From: Mesorhabditis belari
Lineage: Eukaryota; Nematoda; Chromadorea; Rhabditida; Rhabditidae
Assembly (NCBI GenBank): GCA_958450365.1
Contig: CAUEEP010000937.1
Coordinates: 186,001-250,000 of the forward strand
DNA: 64,000 bases
Reading direction: 5' to 3'
Part shown: one piece after another, positions 23,792 to 36,600 of the stretch
Position numbering within the stretch: the stretch's first letter is position 1
How the letters are laid out: each line of letters begins with the position of its first letter
The notes under the pieces: generated by a model
The model's input: the letters and a program-made list of their open reading frames with translations, nothing else
Told to the model about the DNA's origin: nothing
Database searches by the model: none
Position numbers and translations under genes: made by a program

Positions 23792-25210
23792 ATTCTCTAC
23801 AGCTTGATCGCGACGGACGTTCGTTTGTTAGGCACATTATGCTCCATTTTTCTTCACAGGGTGCCCAAAATCTCTTCCATTTGGCCTCATTTTGGGAGAG
23901 ATTGACCGTCTCGCGCTCAGTTTTTTTTTTTGTTTGTGTATCTCAGTGATTTTTCCCATAGTTTACTGAAATTTGACACACACAACGCTCTCTTTCCCCC
24001 CTCTTCTCACTCACTGTGCATTTGCCCGGGTATTCGATCACTCAAAAAAAAACGATTTGTTTTTCACCAATTTGTTGTATTTATTTTGTTTGTTCCCGAA
24101 TATCATTTCATTGCCTAGATATTTACACTTACCCAATGTGCTTTTTGAATTTTTGACTTAAACTAATAATTTTTTTTAATATTTTGTTTGTTTTTTGAAT
24201 GCCCTGAGAAAGAGATTGCCTTTTTGTCGTTAGGGAAATACCCAAGCACTTTGTCTTTTTTTTCATCCCCCATCTTTTTCCCCCTTAATCACCTAATATT
24301 GGGTTGACCCATAGGGAAATGAGTCAATGTCAATCGGCAAAAGAACTAGCTACTTATGGACCAACCCAATGCAATGGCAGGTATGTGTAGAGAATTTTCG
24401 TTTCGAAAACTATCACTAACACATTTTGTCATTGAGTTTTCCGTACCGTAATACCTAGCCTTTTAGATAATTGACTATTCCTAGGACTATCGTAATCTTG
24501 TCGTATCCCTTTTCTCGACTACCGTAATCTTGTCTCTATTTTTATCCAATCTATCCGCTTTTTGTTTGATTCTTTGAGAATATCGAAAGATATGAAAGGA
24601 ACAAAGGATATGGAAAGTGACAAAAAGTGGATAGTTTGGAGAAAAGAAAAGACAAGATTACGCTAGAAAGGGGCATGATTTAGGAAACGCAATTCAATTG
24701 CAGGTGGTATTACGGTAAACTAATTCATCTTCCCCCCCCCCAAAACTTGTGATTTTTCCCTCCAAAATGCACCAACAAATTTTGATTGTATATAGAAATT
24801 CTCTGGCTATTTTTTTCAAAAATTTACATTTCCGGTACGGTAGGACGATTGTTTATTATCTTTTTCTTCATCAAAATTACTTTCATGACACTGTTGACAC
24901 TTGGAATTCATTCATTTATTCATTCATTCATTTCTCTCTAAATCACTTCAACTAATTCTCATTGCCAAAGTGTGTTTCTTTGTTTTTAATGATCGTTTTT
25001 AATGATTTTTTGTATTTGAAATTCCTTCATTCACACACATCGAGTCAACCGTGCTTTTCTCTTTGTTCGTTTACCGATTTTTGGTGGATTTCAAAATTGA
25101 ATATTTCGGTACTTCTTCACTCTTTTCTTTCAGTGTATATTTTGCCAGTTTACATTTGAATTTTCTTCTCTTTTTGAATGTTTTGCGTTTTGTTGAGAGG
25201 TTTTAATAAA
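23792..25210 (+). other. Probable 3' UTR region of pop-1, ending at an AATAAA signal
   Basis: The first canonical AATAAA after the stop codon is at 25205-25210, which would give a 3' UTR of about 1.4 kb containing the foldback element at 24522-24663. An earlier non-canonical poly(A) signal cannot be excluded. Confidence 0.4.
24522..24663. mobile_element. Small foldback element, sister of 2480-2645
   Basis: Opens with cgtaatcttgtct and closes with gacaagattacg; inner arms atccaatctatccgcttttt and aaaaagtggatagtttgg also pair. No coding capacity. It would be transcribed as part of the presumed pop-1 3' UTR. Confidence 0.55.
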
Positions 25211-26029
25211 CTATGGATTGAGTTGTTTTGTGTGTTTTGGCGTGAAGTTACCGTACTCGCCGAGTTATCGTACTCTCAACTCACCCGTTCGGCCAACTAA
25301 AAAGTGATCTAGGGTTACCGTAGTCCTTTTTTTGACCTCTGACTACCGTAGTCCTTTTTTTGACCTCGGACTACCGTAGTCCTTCTGAAAGTGACGTGGT
25401 ACTGTGTGATGCGAATTTTCCTCTTCTAAATCTTTATTCATTCAAAAACAAAGAGGAGAAATGTTCAAATCGGGGATAAATCATCACGTAAAAAGGGGAA
25501 AAACTCTCTTTGCACAAAAATCAAAAAATGAAATAAAAAATCAAATCAAAAAACAAGGCCTGATTGGTAAGTAAACGGGAAATTATGCAAATGAAAGGCG
25601 GAATTCTTTTCTTTTTCACACAAAAAAACAAATAAATATATGGATAAGACACTCACAATTTTTGTACTAGACGAGGAAAAAATGGGGGAAAAAGTGAAAA
25701 AATGGGGAAAAAAATTGAAAAATCCTCACAAAGACCAACATATTATGACATGAAATCGAATAGGTAGATGGGTTTTTGGCACGTCAAAATTGTGCACTCG
25801 AGATACGGTAAACTTTTGTTTTTAGATTTTGGGTGTGATGGGATTCAAAAGAGTGCCCTGGGGGAGGGGAACGGTAGCTTTTTTTGATTGAAATTTGAAG
25901 CTAAATATAATGCTTTGCGTCTACAGGAATCCACGAAATTCTAGGGTTCTAACAAAGAAAAATGACCGAATAACGATAGCTTGAGTTTCTTCGTGTTATG
26001 GGATTCCAAAAAATGTGACCTCAATCTAA

Positions 26030-26430
26030 AGGAATAGCGTAATCTCGTCAAAAAAAGCGTAATTTGTCTAGAGAACTACCGTAATCCCGTCAAAAAAGCG
26101 TAGTTTGTCTAAGGAATTACCGTAATCCCGTCAAAGAATCGTAATTTGTCTAGAGAACTACCGTAATCCCGCAAAAAGCGGTTTGCTAAGGAATTACCGT
26201 AATCCCGTCAAAGAATCGTAATTTGTCTAGAGAACTACCGTAATCCCGTCAAAAAAGCGTAGTTTGTCTAAGGAATTACCGTAATCCCGTCAAAAAACCG
26301 TAATCCGTCTAAAGAACTATCGTAATCCCTTTAAACAATCGTAATTCGTCTAAAGAACTACCGTAATCCCGTCAAAGAATCGTAATTCGTCTATGGAACT
26401 ACCGTAATCCCGTCAAAGAACTACCTTTCA
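26030..26430. repeat. Tandem repeat of about 41 bp with the core taccgtaatcccgtcaaa
   Basis: About nine units alternate between gtcaaaaaagcgta(g/a)tttg and gtctagagaactaccgta. Unrelated short taccgtagtcctttttttga repeats lie at 25313-25383. The interval 25390-26030 is AT-rich intergenic sequence without a gene. Confidence 0.85.
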
Positions 26431-26734
26431 AAGATTACCATATCTCGAAAAGTTTTTGAAAATAATTTCCTCACTTTTCTTTTCTTTTCTTCTCTCTCTC
26501 TCGACCCGTACGGAGGAAAATTTGATTGGGAATCATTCTAGCTTTTCTCGTTTTCGACGAATTTCCCTCAAAATGTTTTTATCGTTTCTGCCCATTCTCG
26601 ACGTGTATATCCTCCACGATCTGAAAAACATTTCGGATTCATTCTATTTTTTGAGTTTCTTTTAAACTTTTAACTTTACGAAGAAACGAACTCAAGGTGG
26701 AAAGAAACGAGCTCAGGGTGGGCTTTTGTTTTGG

Positions 26735-26945
26735 ACTTTAGAATGGCTTTAGAATGACTTTAGAATGACTTTAGAATGGCTTTAGAATGGCTTTAGAATG
26801 GCTTTAGAATGGCTTTAGAATGGCTTTAGAATGGCTTTAGAATGACTTTAAAATGACTTTAGAATGGCTTTAGAATGACTTTAAAATGACTTTAGAATGG
26901 CTTTAGAATGACTTTAGAATGACTTTAGAATGACTTTAGAATGAT
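26735..26945. repeat. 12-bp tandem repeat (gactttagaatg / ggctttagaatg)
   Basis: About seventeen near-perfect units in the intergenic space between the two convergent genes. Confidence 0.9.
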
Positions 26946-27048
26946 AGAAACCGAATCTGAAAAAAAATCTCCCGAATAACTTCGAAAATTAAAAGCTTTC
27001 AAACGAAAAGAGAAAGTCAATCGGAAATTCAGCGGAAATTGAAAACCA

Positions 27049-27385
27049 ATGCTTTAAAAGGGTTTAAAAGGCTCCCAGCGAAGCTACGTTGGTGGCCCAA
27101 TGGCTAGCGCGGTGGGCGCCCGCTCACACGATCAGGGTTCGATCCCCACGACGGATTTTTTGGTTGGTGTTTTGGTTTTTCTTTTGAAGAAACTTCTAGC
27201 AGCTGCATCAGGGATCGAACCATGGTTATGTGCGTTATCCACTAGGCCATCTAAGGCGTTATCCACTAGGCTATCTAAGGCGTTATCCACTGGGCTACCT
27301 AATGCGTTATCCACCAGCTACCTAATACATTATCCACTCGAACCAAAAACGTGTTTCTCTGTCAGAAAAGAGCCTTTTTAAAGCA
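27049..27385. mobile_element. Foldback element with two convergent tRNA-like heads
   Basis: Outer arms: tgctttaaaagggtttaaaa plus ggctc at the left and gagcctttttaaagca at the right. Inside are a tRNA-like unit on + (27085-27152: A box tggcccaatgg, B box gggttcgatccc) and another on - (27335-27200: A box tggcctagtgg, B box ggttcgatccctg). The minus-strand unit has its A-box part reiterated in tandem. No protein frame. Confidence 0.65.
27225..27335 (-). repeat. 24-bp repeat of a tRNA-like A-box region, about five copies
   Basis: On the minus strand each unit reads (a/c)tagtggataacgccttag, carrying ggcctagtggataacgc. That is the A-box half of the tRNA-like unit whose B box lies at about 27203-27215. 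The copies furthest from the B box are the most diverged. Confidence 0.75.
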
Positions 27386-27613
27386 TCCGTTTTAACGCCA
27401 TTTTGAGCATCCGTTTTGACGTCAAATTTTCGATTGAAGTTTTACATTGATTGATTTGATTGAAGTTAAGATTCTAGTCATTTGAGAGATTTTCGATTTC
27501 GCATTCGGTTTCCTTATAGCCGATTCTATAAAGTGTCGACAAGCCACAAAGCCGATCTTAAGTTAAAAGACGTTTCAAGGCTACCGTAAGACTACGCATT
27601 TACGATTCGGATT

Positions 27614-30600
27614 CTAAAACGTTCCCTGAAATCTATTAAAGCTCTCTCTTTACCATAATAGCTATTTGAATTTGTGATACCTGTATAAGATTGTCAAGCC
27701 CCATCAAATAACCATCCTCGTTATTCCCGGGAGTCCACGTTTTTCGATGCGTCAGCACACGACCCGGCTCGATTTTTGTCGATTTCGCGAAATCAATCGC
27801 CCAAACGCCGACTTTATCTTGATCATACATCAAAAGGAGAGAACTGCCGACAACCTAGAGAAAGTGACGTCATTGAAGTCTAGAAAGTGATGTGATTGGT
27901 CTCTAGAAAGGATGTCATTGGACTCTAGGAAGGATGTCATTGGACTCTAGGAAGGACGTCATTAGACTCTAGGAAGGATGTCATTGGACTCTAGGAAGGA
28001 TGTCATTGGACTCTAGGAAGGACGTCATTAGACTCTAGGAAGGATGTCATTGGACTCTAGGAAGGACGTCATTAGACTCTAGAAAGTGACGTCATTAGAC
28101 TCTAGAAAGGACGTCATTGGTCTTTAGAAAGGATGTCATTGGACTCTAGGAAGGACGTCATTAGACTCTAGAAAGGACGTCATTGGTCTCTAGAAAGTAC
28201 GACTCTAGAAAGTGACGTCATTGGTCTCTAGAAAGTGACGTCATTAGACTCTAGAAAGGACGTCATTGGTCTTTAGAAAGTACCCATTCGATTGTAAGCC
28301 TTTTACAATGTTACATGTACATGCACAATGTACAACGACAATGTTACATTGTATATGTACAATGCTTCGTTGTACATGTACAATGCTTCGTTTTACTGTG
28401 CAATGCTTTATTGTACATGTACAATGCTTCGTTGTACTGTACAATGCTTCGTTGTACATCAATGTTTCGTTGTACATGTACAATGCTACGTTGTACTGTA
28501 CAATGCTTTATTGTACATGTACAATGCTTCGTTGTACATGTACAATGCTTCGTTGTACATGTACAATGCTTTATTGTACATGTACATGCTTTTTGCGTAA
28601 AATGCTTCGTTGTACTGTACAATGCTTCGTTGTACATCAATGTTTCGTTGTACATGTACAATGCTTTATTGTACATGTACAATGCTTTATTGTACATGTA
28701 CAATGTTTCGTTCTACTCACCTCATGTGTAGCAAAGAAATCGCTGTTCTCCACGGCGTCTCTCATTTTGATCAATCTGCCCAATATCGCGTTTCTCACTC
28801 GTCGCAGATCGGGCCCGAAAAAAGCTCGCAACGTTGCCTCGATATCGTCGAAAGAGCGAACTTTTTGGAAATTCTTCTGCAAACAGCCACCCGGCATCTA
28901 AAAACGCACTTTTTTTGTGTGAGTATTTTGTCTAACTTATTCTAACTGGCTAGTCTAATCTAACTAGCCAATCTAACTAGCCAATCTATATCTAGTTTAA
29001 AAACTAGTTTAAAAACCCACCTTTGCCGCTTCAATCCGAAAGCCGAGCTCGGCCGAGCTGCTCTCACGCTCGCGGAATTGCATGTACCGGAGTTTTGTGA
29101 TACTGGAAGGAAGAAAAGTTGGCTCTAGTACAGTGTGATAGATTTAGCTCGGTGTAGGCTTAGGTTTAGGCTAGGCTAGGCTTGGCTAGGCTAGGCTAGG
29201 CTAGGCTGGGCTTAGGCTAGGCTAGGCTTAGGCTTAGGCTAGGCTAGGCTAGGCTAGGCTTAGGCTTAGGCTTAGGCTAGGCTAGGCTAGGCTGGGCTTA
29301 GGCTTAGGCTTAGGCTAGCGGCACCAAGTCTATTTGGGTTTGGGTTAAACCCCCATTTTCTGGATCCCAGCCAGTTCTCGGAGCTAAGGGACAGCCGTTA
29401 GGCTTAGGCTTAGGCTTAAGCTACGGTAGGCTAGGCTAGGCTAGGCTAGGCTACGGTAGGCTAGGCTAGGCTAGGCTAGGCTAGGCTAGGCTTAGGCATA
29501 ATCTGAAAGCCTAAAGCTAGGCACAAATCTTGGTGGGTTTCTTGTGGCAAGGTTAGGTTTCGGTAAACATATTTCCTCAATCCATTTTCACTCACCTTTT
29601 CCTTTTGTGTTCCTCTTCGGTTGGCTCATCGGGATCGATGCTGATCATTTTATCATACAAATCAGCGCGGAGCTTCGCATTTGACACTTCCGACTCAAGA
29701 AAGGTTCTAAATTTGAATAATTTAGATGATTTAGATGCTTATTTAGATGCTTATTTAAATGCTTATTTAGATGCTTATTTAGATCGTTTTCTTTTCAAAA
29801 TCCCTCACCTTGTGCCCACTTTTATATCCATGATTCCAGTGTGCGAGGGGTCGGCAAATTGAGCGAGTAAGTCTTCGATTTCGATGAAACCTGAGAAATT
29901 TAGAGATAGAAAATGTATCTAGATCTGGTTTAGATCTGGTTTAGATAGCTAAAATGCATTTGAATATCTTTTAGTTGCGTTTCAAAGTGTGTTTCTAATT
30001 AAGGAATTGCAGAGATTGCAGCTTCAAATTGCAGACATTGCAGGCATTGGATTGCCGATCGTCTCACCAACTCCTGACCACAATCCGATAGAGAATGGGG
30101 CTGGAAGCCACAGCTACAAGCTGCAAGCCATCTACAAGCCATCTACAAGCCATCTACAAGCCATCTACTGCCAGCCATCTACTGCAAGCCATCTACTGCC
30201 AGCCATCTACTCCAAGCCATCTACTCCAAGCCATCTACTGCAAGCCATCTACTCCAAGCCATCTACCGCCAGCCATCTACTCCAAGCCATCTACTCCAAG
30301 CCATCTACTCCAAGCCATCTACCGCCAGCCATCTACTCCAAGCCATCTACTCCAAGCCATCTACTCCAAGCCATCTACTCCAAGCCATCTACCGCCAGCC
30401 ATCTACTCCAAGCCATCTACTCCAAGCCATCTACTCCAAGCCATCTACTCCAAGCCATCTACTCCAAGCCATCTACCGCCAGCCATCTACTCCAAGCCAT
30501 CTACTCCAAGCCATCTACTCAAGCCATCTACTCAAGCCATCTACTCCAAGCCATCTACCCAAGCCATCTACTCCAAGCCATCTACTCCAAGCCATCTACT

Positions 30601-33600
30601 CCAAGCCATCTACTCCAAGCCATCTACTCCAAGCCATCTACTCCAAGCCATCTACTCCAAGCCATCTACTCCAAGCCATCTACTCCAAGCCATCTACTCC
30701 AAGCCATCTACTCCAAGCCATCTACTCCAAGCCATCTACTCCAAGCCATCTACTCCAAGCCATCTACTCCAAGCCATCTACCGCAAGCCATCTACTCCAA
30801 GCCATCTACTCCAAGCCATCTACTCCAAGCCATCTACTCCAAGCCATCTACTCCAAGCCATCTACTCCAAGCCATCTACTCCAAGCCATCTACTCCAAGC
30901 CATCTACTCCAAGCCATCTACTCCAAGCCATCTACCCAAGCCATCTACTCCAAGCCATCTACTCCAAGCCATCTACTCCAAGCCATCTACCCAAGCCATC
31001 TACCCAAGCCATCTACTCCAAGCCATCTACTCCAAGCCATCTACTCCAAGCCATCTACTCCAAGCCATCTACTCCAAACCATCTACTGCCAGCCATCTAC
31101 TCCAAGCCATCTACTCCAAGCCATCTACTGCCAGCCATCTACTGCAAGCCATCTACTCCAAGCCATCTACTCCCAGCCATCTACTCCAAGCCATCTACTC
31201 CCAGCCATCTACAAGAATCATCGTCACTTTCAACTCTTCTTCCTTTTGTTGTACATCTTTTATTATTAAATCTTTATTTCTAATTTTTTTGGTTAATTTT
31301 CAGGTAAATGGACACGAAAAGCTGCTTGAGAAAAGCCAGATTGATTGTTGGATTAGCGGAGAAGCAAACTCAATAAGGAAAATAGCAAAAGATTTAAGCC
31401 GTGCGAGCCGTGCAAAAAAAAGTATCAAGTCGAATCAAGCAGTTTTTGTTCTTTGTGCGTTCTTTATGCGGCCACATCTATGCCAGATCGCTCGCGATCT
31501 GGCAAAGGCCTCTGGGGTAAGGGCTTTCCTTTTCGATTCTTCAAGTTCTGCTGCGTGTACAGATTATCAGTTTTAATTTTTAGATATTCTACGATACTCA
31601 CTCTCTTCATTTTTCTCAATTTGCTTGTAGAAACGTGGGGTGAAGCCGATACAGACGAGTTTTGGATCTTTCGAGATTGCCTGAATAGATTTTGATTCGA
31701 TTTTGTTTTGATTTGATATTCAATATCCTGTATCTATAGAAAATCTATAGAAAATAAGATTTTCAATCGATTTCTATCGATTTCAATCGATTTCTATCGA
31801 TTTCAATCGATTTCTATCGATTTCTATCGATTTCTATCGATTTCAATCGATTTCAATCGATTTCTATCGATTTCTATCGATTTCTATCGATTTTCTCTAT
31901 TTCTCTCTTTCTTTATCTCATTCTCACCTCATAGGCCGTTCCCTCAGCCCGATTCGAGCACTGTTTCTTGTAGAGAGTGTGACTGGAAGCGGGAACGATG
32001 CTACCTGAAAATTTGAGTCTAGAATCTCTAGATTAGAATTAGAATTTAGAATAGAATATGATCTATAATATAAATCAAGGATAGTTCTCGGGTTTTCTCG
32101 GTTTTTCTCGGTCTTTTCATTGTGAAAAGCAGATTCAATCATATGAAAAGCTATCATTTACAAAACCCAAAGCCATTTCGATTCTCTTGTTCTTTTCTTA
32201 GGAAAAATGGTTCAAATAAACTTCGACAATAGATTCTACGACCAAACGACTACGATTACGACTACGACTACGACAACTACGACTACGACTACGACTACGA
32301 TACGACAGGCACAAACTTTTAACATTAAATCTCATTCGGGAATCATTTACAGACAAATCACAAGAGAAATCACTGTGCAAAGTGACTGTCCGGCTCAAGG
32401 CTCAAGGCTCAAGGCTCAAAGCCGGCTCAAGGCTCAAGGCTCAAGGCTCAAGGCTCAAGGCTCAAGGCTCAAAGCCGGCTCAAGGCTCAAGGCTCAAGGC
32501 TCAAGGCTCAAGGCTCAAGGCTCAAAGCCGGCTCAAGGCTCAAAGCCGGCTCAAGGCTCAAGGCTCAAAGCTCAAGGCTAATCGCTCGCGATCTGTCAAA
32601 TCCCTCTGGGGTAAGGGTTTCTCTTCCGTCCCTTATAAATCGTCTGTCTCCCTTCCCTAATCCATCTGAAAACTTTTCTAAATCGTATCCTGTTTCTCTT
32701 TCTCTTCCTCTTTCTCTTCCTCTTTTTCTTCCTCTATCTCTCTTTCTTTCTCTTTCTCTCTTTCTTCCTCTTTCTACCCTAATCTTATACTTCATTTAAT
32801 CTTGTTTTCTCAGCTTACTTTCTCTATTTAGTTTGGAATTAGACGTCGTGCACTTATCGATTTCGAAAAAGGAAAAATTAAGGTTTATCGATGATGGACT
32901 GAATGATGGAGAAATCGTAGAAAAGATTGGCCGCTCGCCTACTGTGATCGCTCGCGTATTGTCAATTTTGTTAACTTTTGTGCTTCATATGGAACTAAGA
33001 AAATGATTGGCCGGAAACCTCATTAAAGATCAGCCAAAAGCCGATCAGCGACGAGCCGATCAGCCGATCAGCGATCAGCTGAAAGAATCGACTTCGCCGC
33101 TTCTTCAAACTCTTCAAACGGCTTCTTCTTCAAAAAGGCTCTTCATCAATATTGTCTCTTTGAGAACGCTTGATACATTTTAGACTAGATTTGATTGTTC
33201 ATTATTGATATAATAAACAATCAAATGATACAGGGAAGCTTAGAGAAGAGATGATTCTGATTGAGAACCGTTTCAAGTTCTTAATCAGAATCAGCCCGAA
33301 TGGAAATGTTCCAAATCTTTCTCAAAGGATCTCAAGAAAAGGGTGAAAAGCCTTTCATCAATATCGTCTTTTTGAGAACTCTTGATACATTTCTGACTAG
33401 ATTATTTCATTTTAACTACATTTGACTGTTTATTTCAGTCAAACGCTTTCACAGCAACGATCGCTTTCAACGAGAAAATGATTCAAGGGATCTCAGAAAA
33501 GAGATGAACAGTTTGAAGTTCTCGAATCGATTCCGAATCGATCACGGGATCTTATGATCGGCTCTATGACTTATGATGTTAAGCCAAAGCGCACCCAGTG

Positions 33601-36600
33601 CACTGGATTCTTTTGGTTGCACCTAGTCCACTGGATTCTTTTGGTTGCACCTAGTCCACTAAATTCTTTTGATTGCACCCAGTGCACTGGATTCTTTTGA
33701 TTGCACCCAGTGCACTGGATTCTTTTGGTTGCACCTAGTCCACTGCATTCTTTTGATTGCACCTAGTCCATTGGATTCTTTTGGTTGCACCTAGTCCACT
33801 GGATTCTTTTGGTTGCACCTAGTCCACTGGATTCTTTTGGTTGCACCTAGTCCACTGGATTCTTTTGGTTGCACCTAGTCCACTGGATTCTTTTGGTTGC
33901 ACCTAGTCCACTGGATTCTTTTGGTTGTACGCAGTGTACTAGATTCTTCAATTTTCTTACAGCAACGATCAACGCAACGATTTCTTCAATCAGCAATGAT
34001 CGCTTTCACAGCAACGATAGCTTTCACAGCAACGATCGCTTTCATAGCAACAATAGCTTTCACAGCAACAATCACTTTCAATTTCAACAAATAAAGAATC
34101 CAGTGCACTAGAAAGCATTTGTTTGCAAGAAGCTCAAAGTCTAAACACGAGGCAATGTTTTCCCGGCTCTTGATCCCTTGAATCTTTTGATTTTTCATTT
34201 TCCCCAAAAATAAAATCAAGAAAGTGTCAGTGGGGAAAGATAAGAAAAGGGTGAAAACGGTTGAAAACGTTTGGAAACGTTTGAATAATAAGGTTCAATG
34301 ACGTCATTGCCCTTTGAGAAGGGGGAAAAGGGGGGAAAGGTGAGGAAATTTCTTCATAAAACTTCATAAACTTCATTTCAAATGATGAAAGTTTTGAGAG
34401 GAAATCGATGGGATTCGTTCGTTCGTTTTAGGGATTCGTTTTGGGTATCCAGAAAAACGTTTTTTGATATCTAGCTATGTAGATATCTGCTTTTAGTGCT
34501 TTTCTATTCAAAAACGATTTTATCCAACGAATTTTATCGATAAAACTCAAATAGAACAGCCCAATAGAACGGCCCGAGCGTGGCTTCATCCAAATTCACT
34601 CGCAAACAAACGCTCATTTCTCGACACCAGTACGCCTGTTTCTACGCGCTTTCCTATCAAAATAAAGTAGAGAAAATGGGCGTTTTTTTGAGATATAAGA
34701 CAGATTTTTAGCATTAACCAGTGCCTAGAAAAAATGATTGAAAATGGGGGAAAATCTTTTTGGCTTTTTCGGCTCTTTTTTCCACAAAATTATCTAGATT
34801 ACTAGAAAAATTAAACTTAAAACTTATCTAGATACCTAGGCTATTAGACTTAGAGCCTGGATACCTAGGCTAATAGAATTAGAGCCTGGATACCTAGGCA
34901 GTAGACTTAGAGCCTGAATACCTAGGCTATTAGAATTAGAGCCTGGATATCTAGGCTATTAGAATTAGAGCCTGGATATCTAGGCAGTAGACTTAGAGCC
35001 TGGATACCTAGGCAGTAGACTTAGAGCCTGGATACCTAGGCAGCAGACTTAGAGCCTGGATACCTAGGCTATTAGAATTAGAGCCTGGATATCTAGGCTA
35101 TTAGAATTAGAGCCTGGATACCTAGGCTATTAGACTTAGATCTAATTATTTAGTTATCTAGATAGATCCTTACCTTCATGGCCACTCAGCTGCACCCATT
35201 TCTTCAGTCTTTCCTTCAACCAATTGTCAATCGATTCGCGGGGAAGGGCTGTGATTGCCATTGTTTCCACGGATACCTGGAAATCTCTAGATAATAGATA
35301 ATATAGTAGATATATTATTAGCTAGATTTGATAGATTTGATAGATTAGCTACTTGATAGATTAGCTATTTGATAGATCAAATAATATCTAGAATCTCTAC
35401 TGATTCTAGATATTTGAACCTTTTTTGGCTAATCCCTTGTCAGGGGATCTGCTTATCTTTTCCGGGGTGGGGTCACGAGGGTTTTTTGGGTCAAAATGAT
35501 ATCTTGATCGATCAAATATGGTGATCTTTGGGTTAAAATGGTTTCTGATAGAGCAAGTACGATTCTTCAGGGTTAACATGGATGTTAGATATCCGGCAAC
35601 TGGTACCATATTGAGGCTTTGAAAATTGACCAGTTTCGGTGCAGTTTGTTCAGTATAGCTCGAGTTTGACCAGTTTACCCCCAGTTTGACCAGTTTACCC
35701 CCAGTTTGACCAGTTTGGCCAATCTAGCTCCAGTTTGACCAGTCTAGCTCCAGTTTGATCGATTTGGCTCCAGTTTGACCAGTTTTACCCCAGTTTGACC
35801 AGTCTAGCTCCAATTTGACCAGTCTAGCTCCAGTTTGACCGATTTGGCTCCAGTTTGACCAGTCTAGCTCCAGTTTGACCAGTCTAGCTCCAATTTGACC
35901 AATTTAGCTCAATTTGACCAATTTAGCTCCAGTTTGACCAGTCTAGCTCCAGTTTGATCGATTTGGCTCCAGTTTGACCAGTTTTACCCCAATTTGACCA
36001 GTCTAGCTCCAGTTTTACTCCAGTTTTCCCAATCTAGCTCCAGTTTGACCAGTTTATTGACCAGTTTACCTATACCAAGGTCTTCTACCTTCTGTCCAAT
36101 CAAAGATAAGAAAAATTGAGTTTTTTTAGTTAAAATCTCGATATTTGATTAAACAAATCGGTGTATTTGATTAAAAAAATCGGATTTTTAGGCTAAACAT
36201 AGAATATCGGGGTCAGATCGAGGCCGGATACTTAGCTAAAAGGTTCGCTCGGGTTAGCCAAGTCGCTCAAGTCTTGAAGTTCAGATCAAGTGATTCAGAT
36301 CATTGAAACAATGAGCCAAAAGAATGGCTAAGCGTTTAAATATATTAAATATCAAAGATCAAAGATTTTCCAAGTTCAATAAAGAATCTATGGCATCAGT
36401 GAGCCGCTAATAGAGTTAATTCCAAGAGAAAATGGTTCAACTCAGTTCAACTTTTTCCAACAAATCATTTAAAGCTTTCTTGGGGGGTTTAAAGCTAGTA
36501 GTAAAGCTAGTAGCTTGTAGTTTTAAAGCTAGTAGCTTGTAGCTTGTAGCTTTAAAGCTAGTAGCTTGTAGTAAACAAATCCTACAACTACAAGTACTAA

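Noticed and set aside
28244..28731. Cys/Tyr-rich frames on both strands
   Set aside because: By-products of the palindromic tgtacatgtaca array.
30115..31212. CRISPR-like array
   Set aside because: Units are directly adjacent with no spacers, and the DNA is from a nematode.
29989..31576. Open frames of 426 and 493 codons on the + strand
   Set aside because: They lie in the 14-bp array, which has no stop in any frame; the repeated peptide simply cycles through the three frames, and the region is a kinase intron on the other strand.
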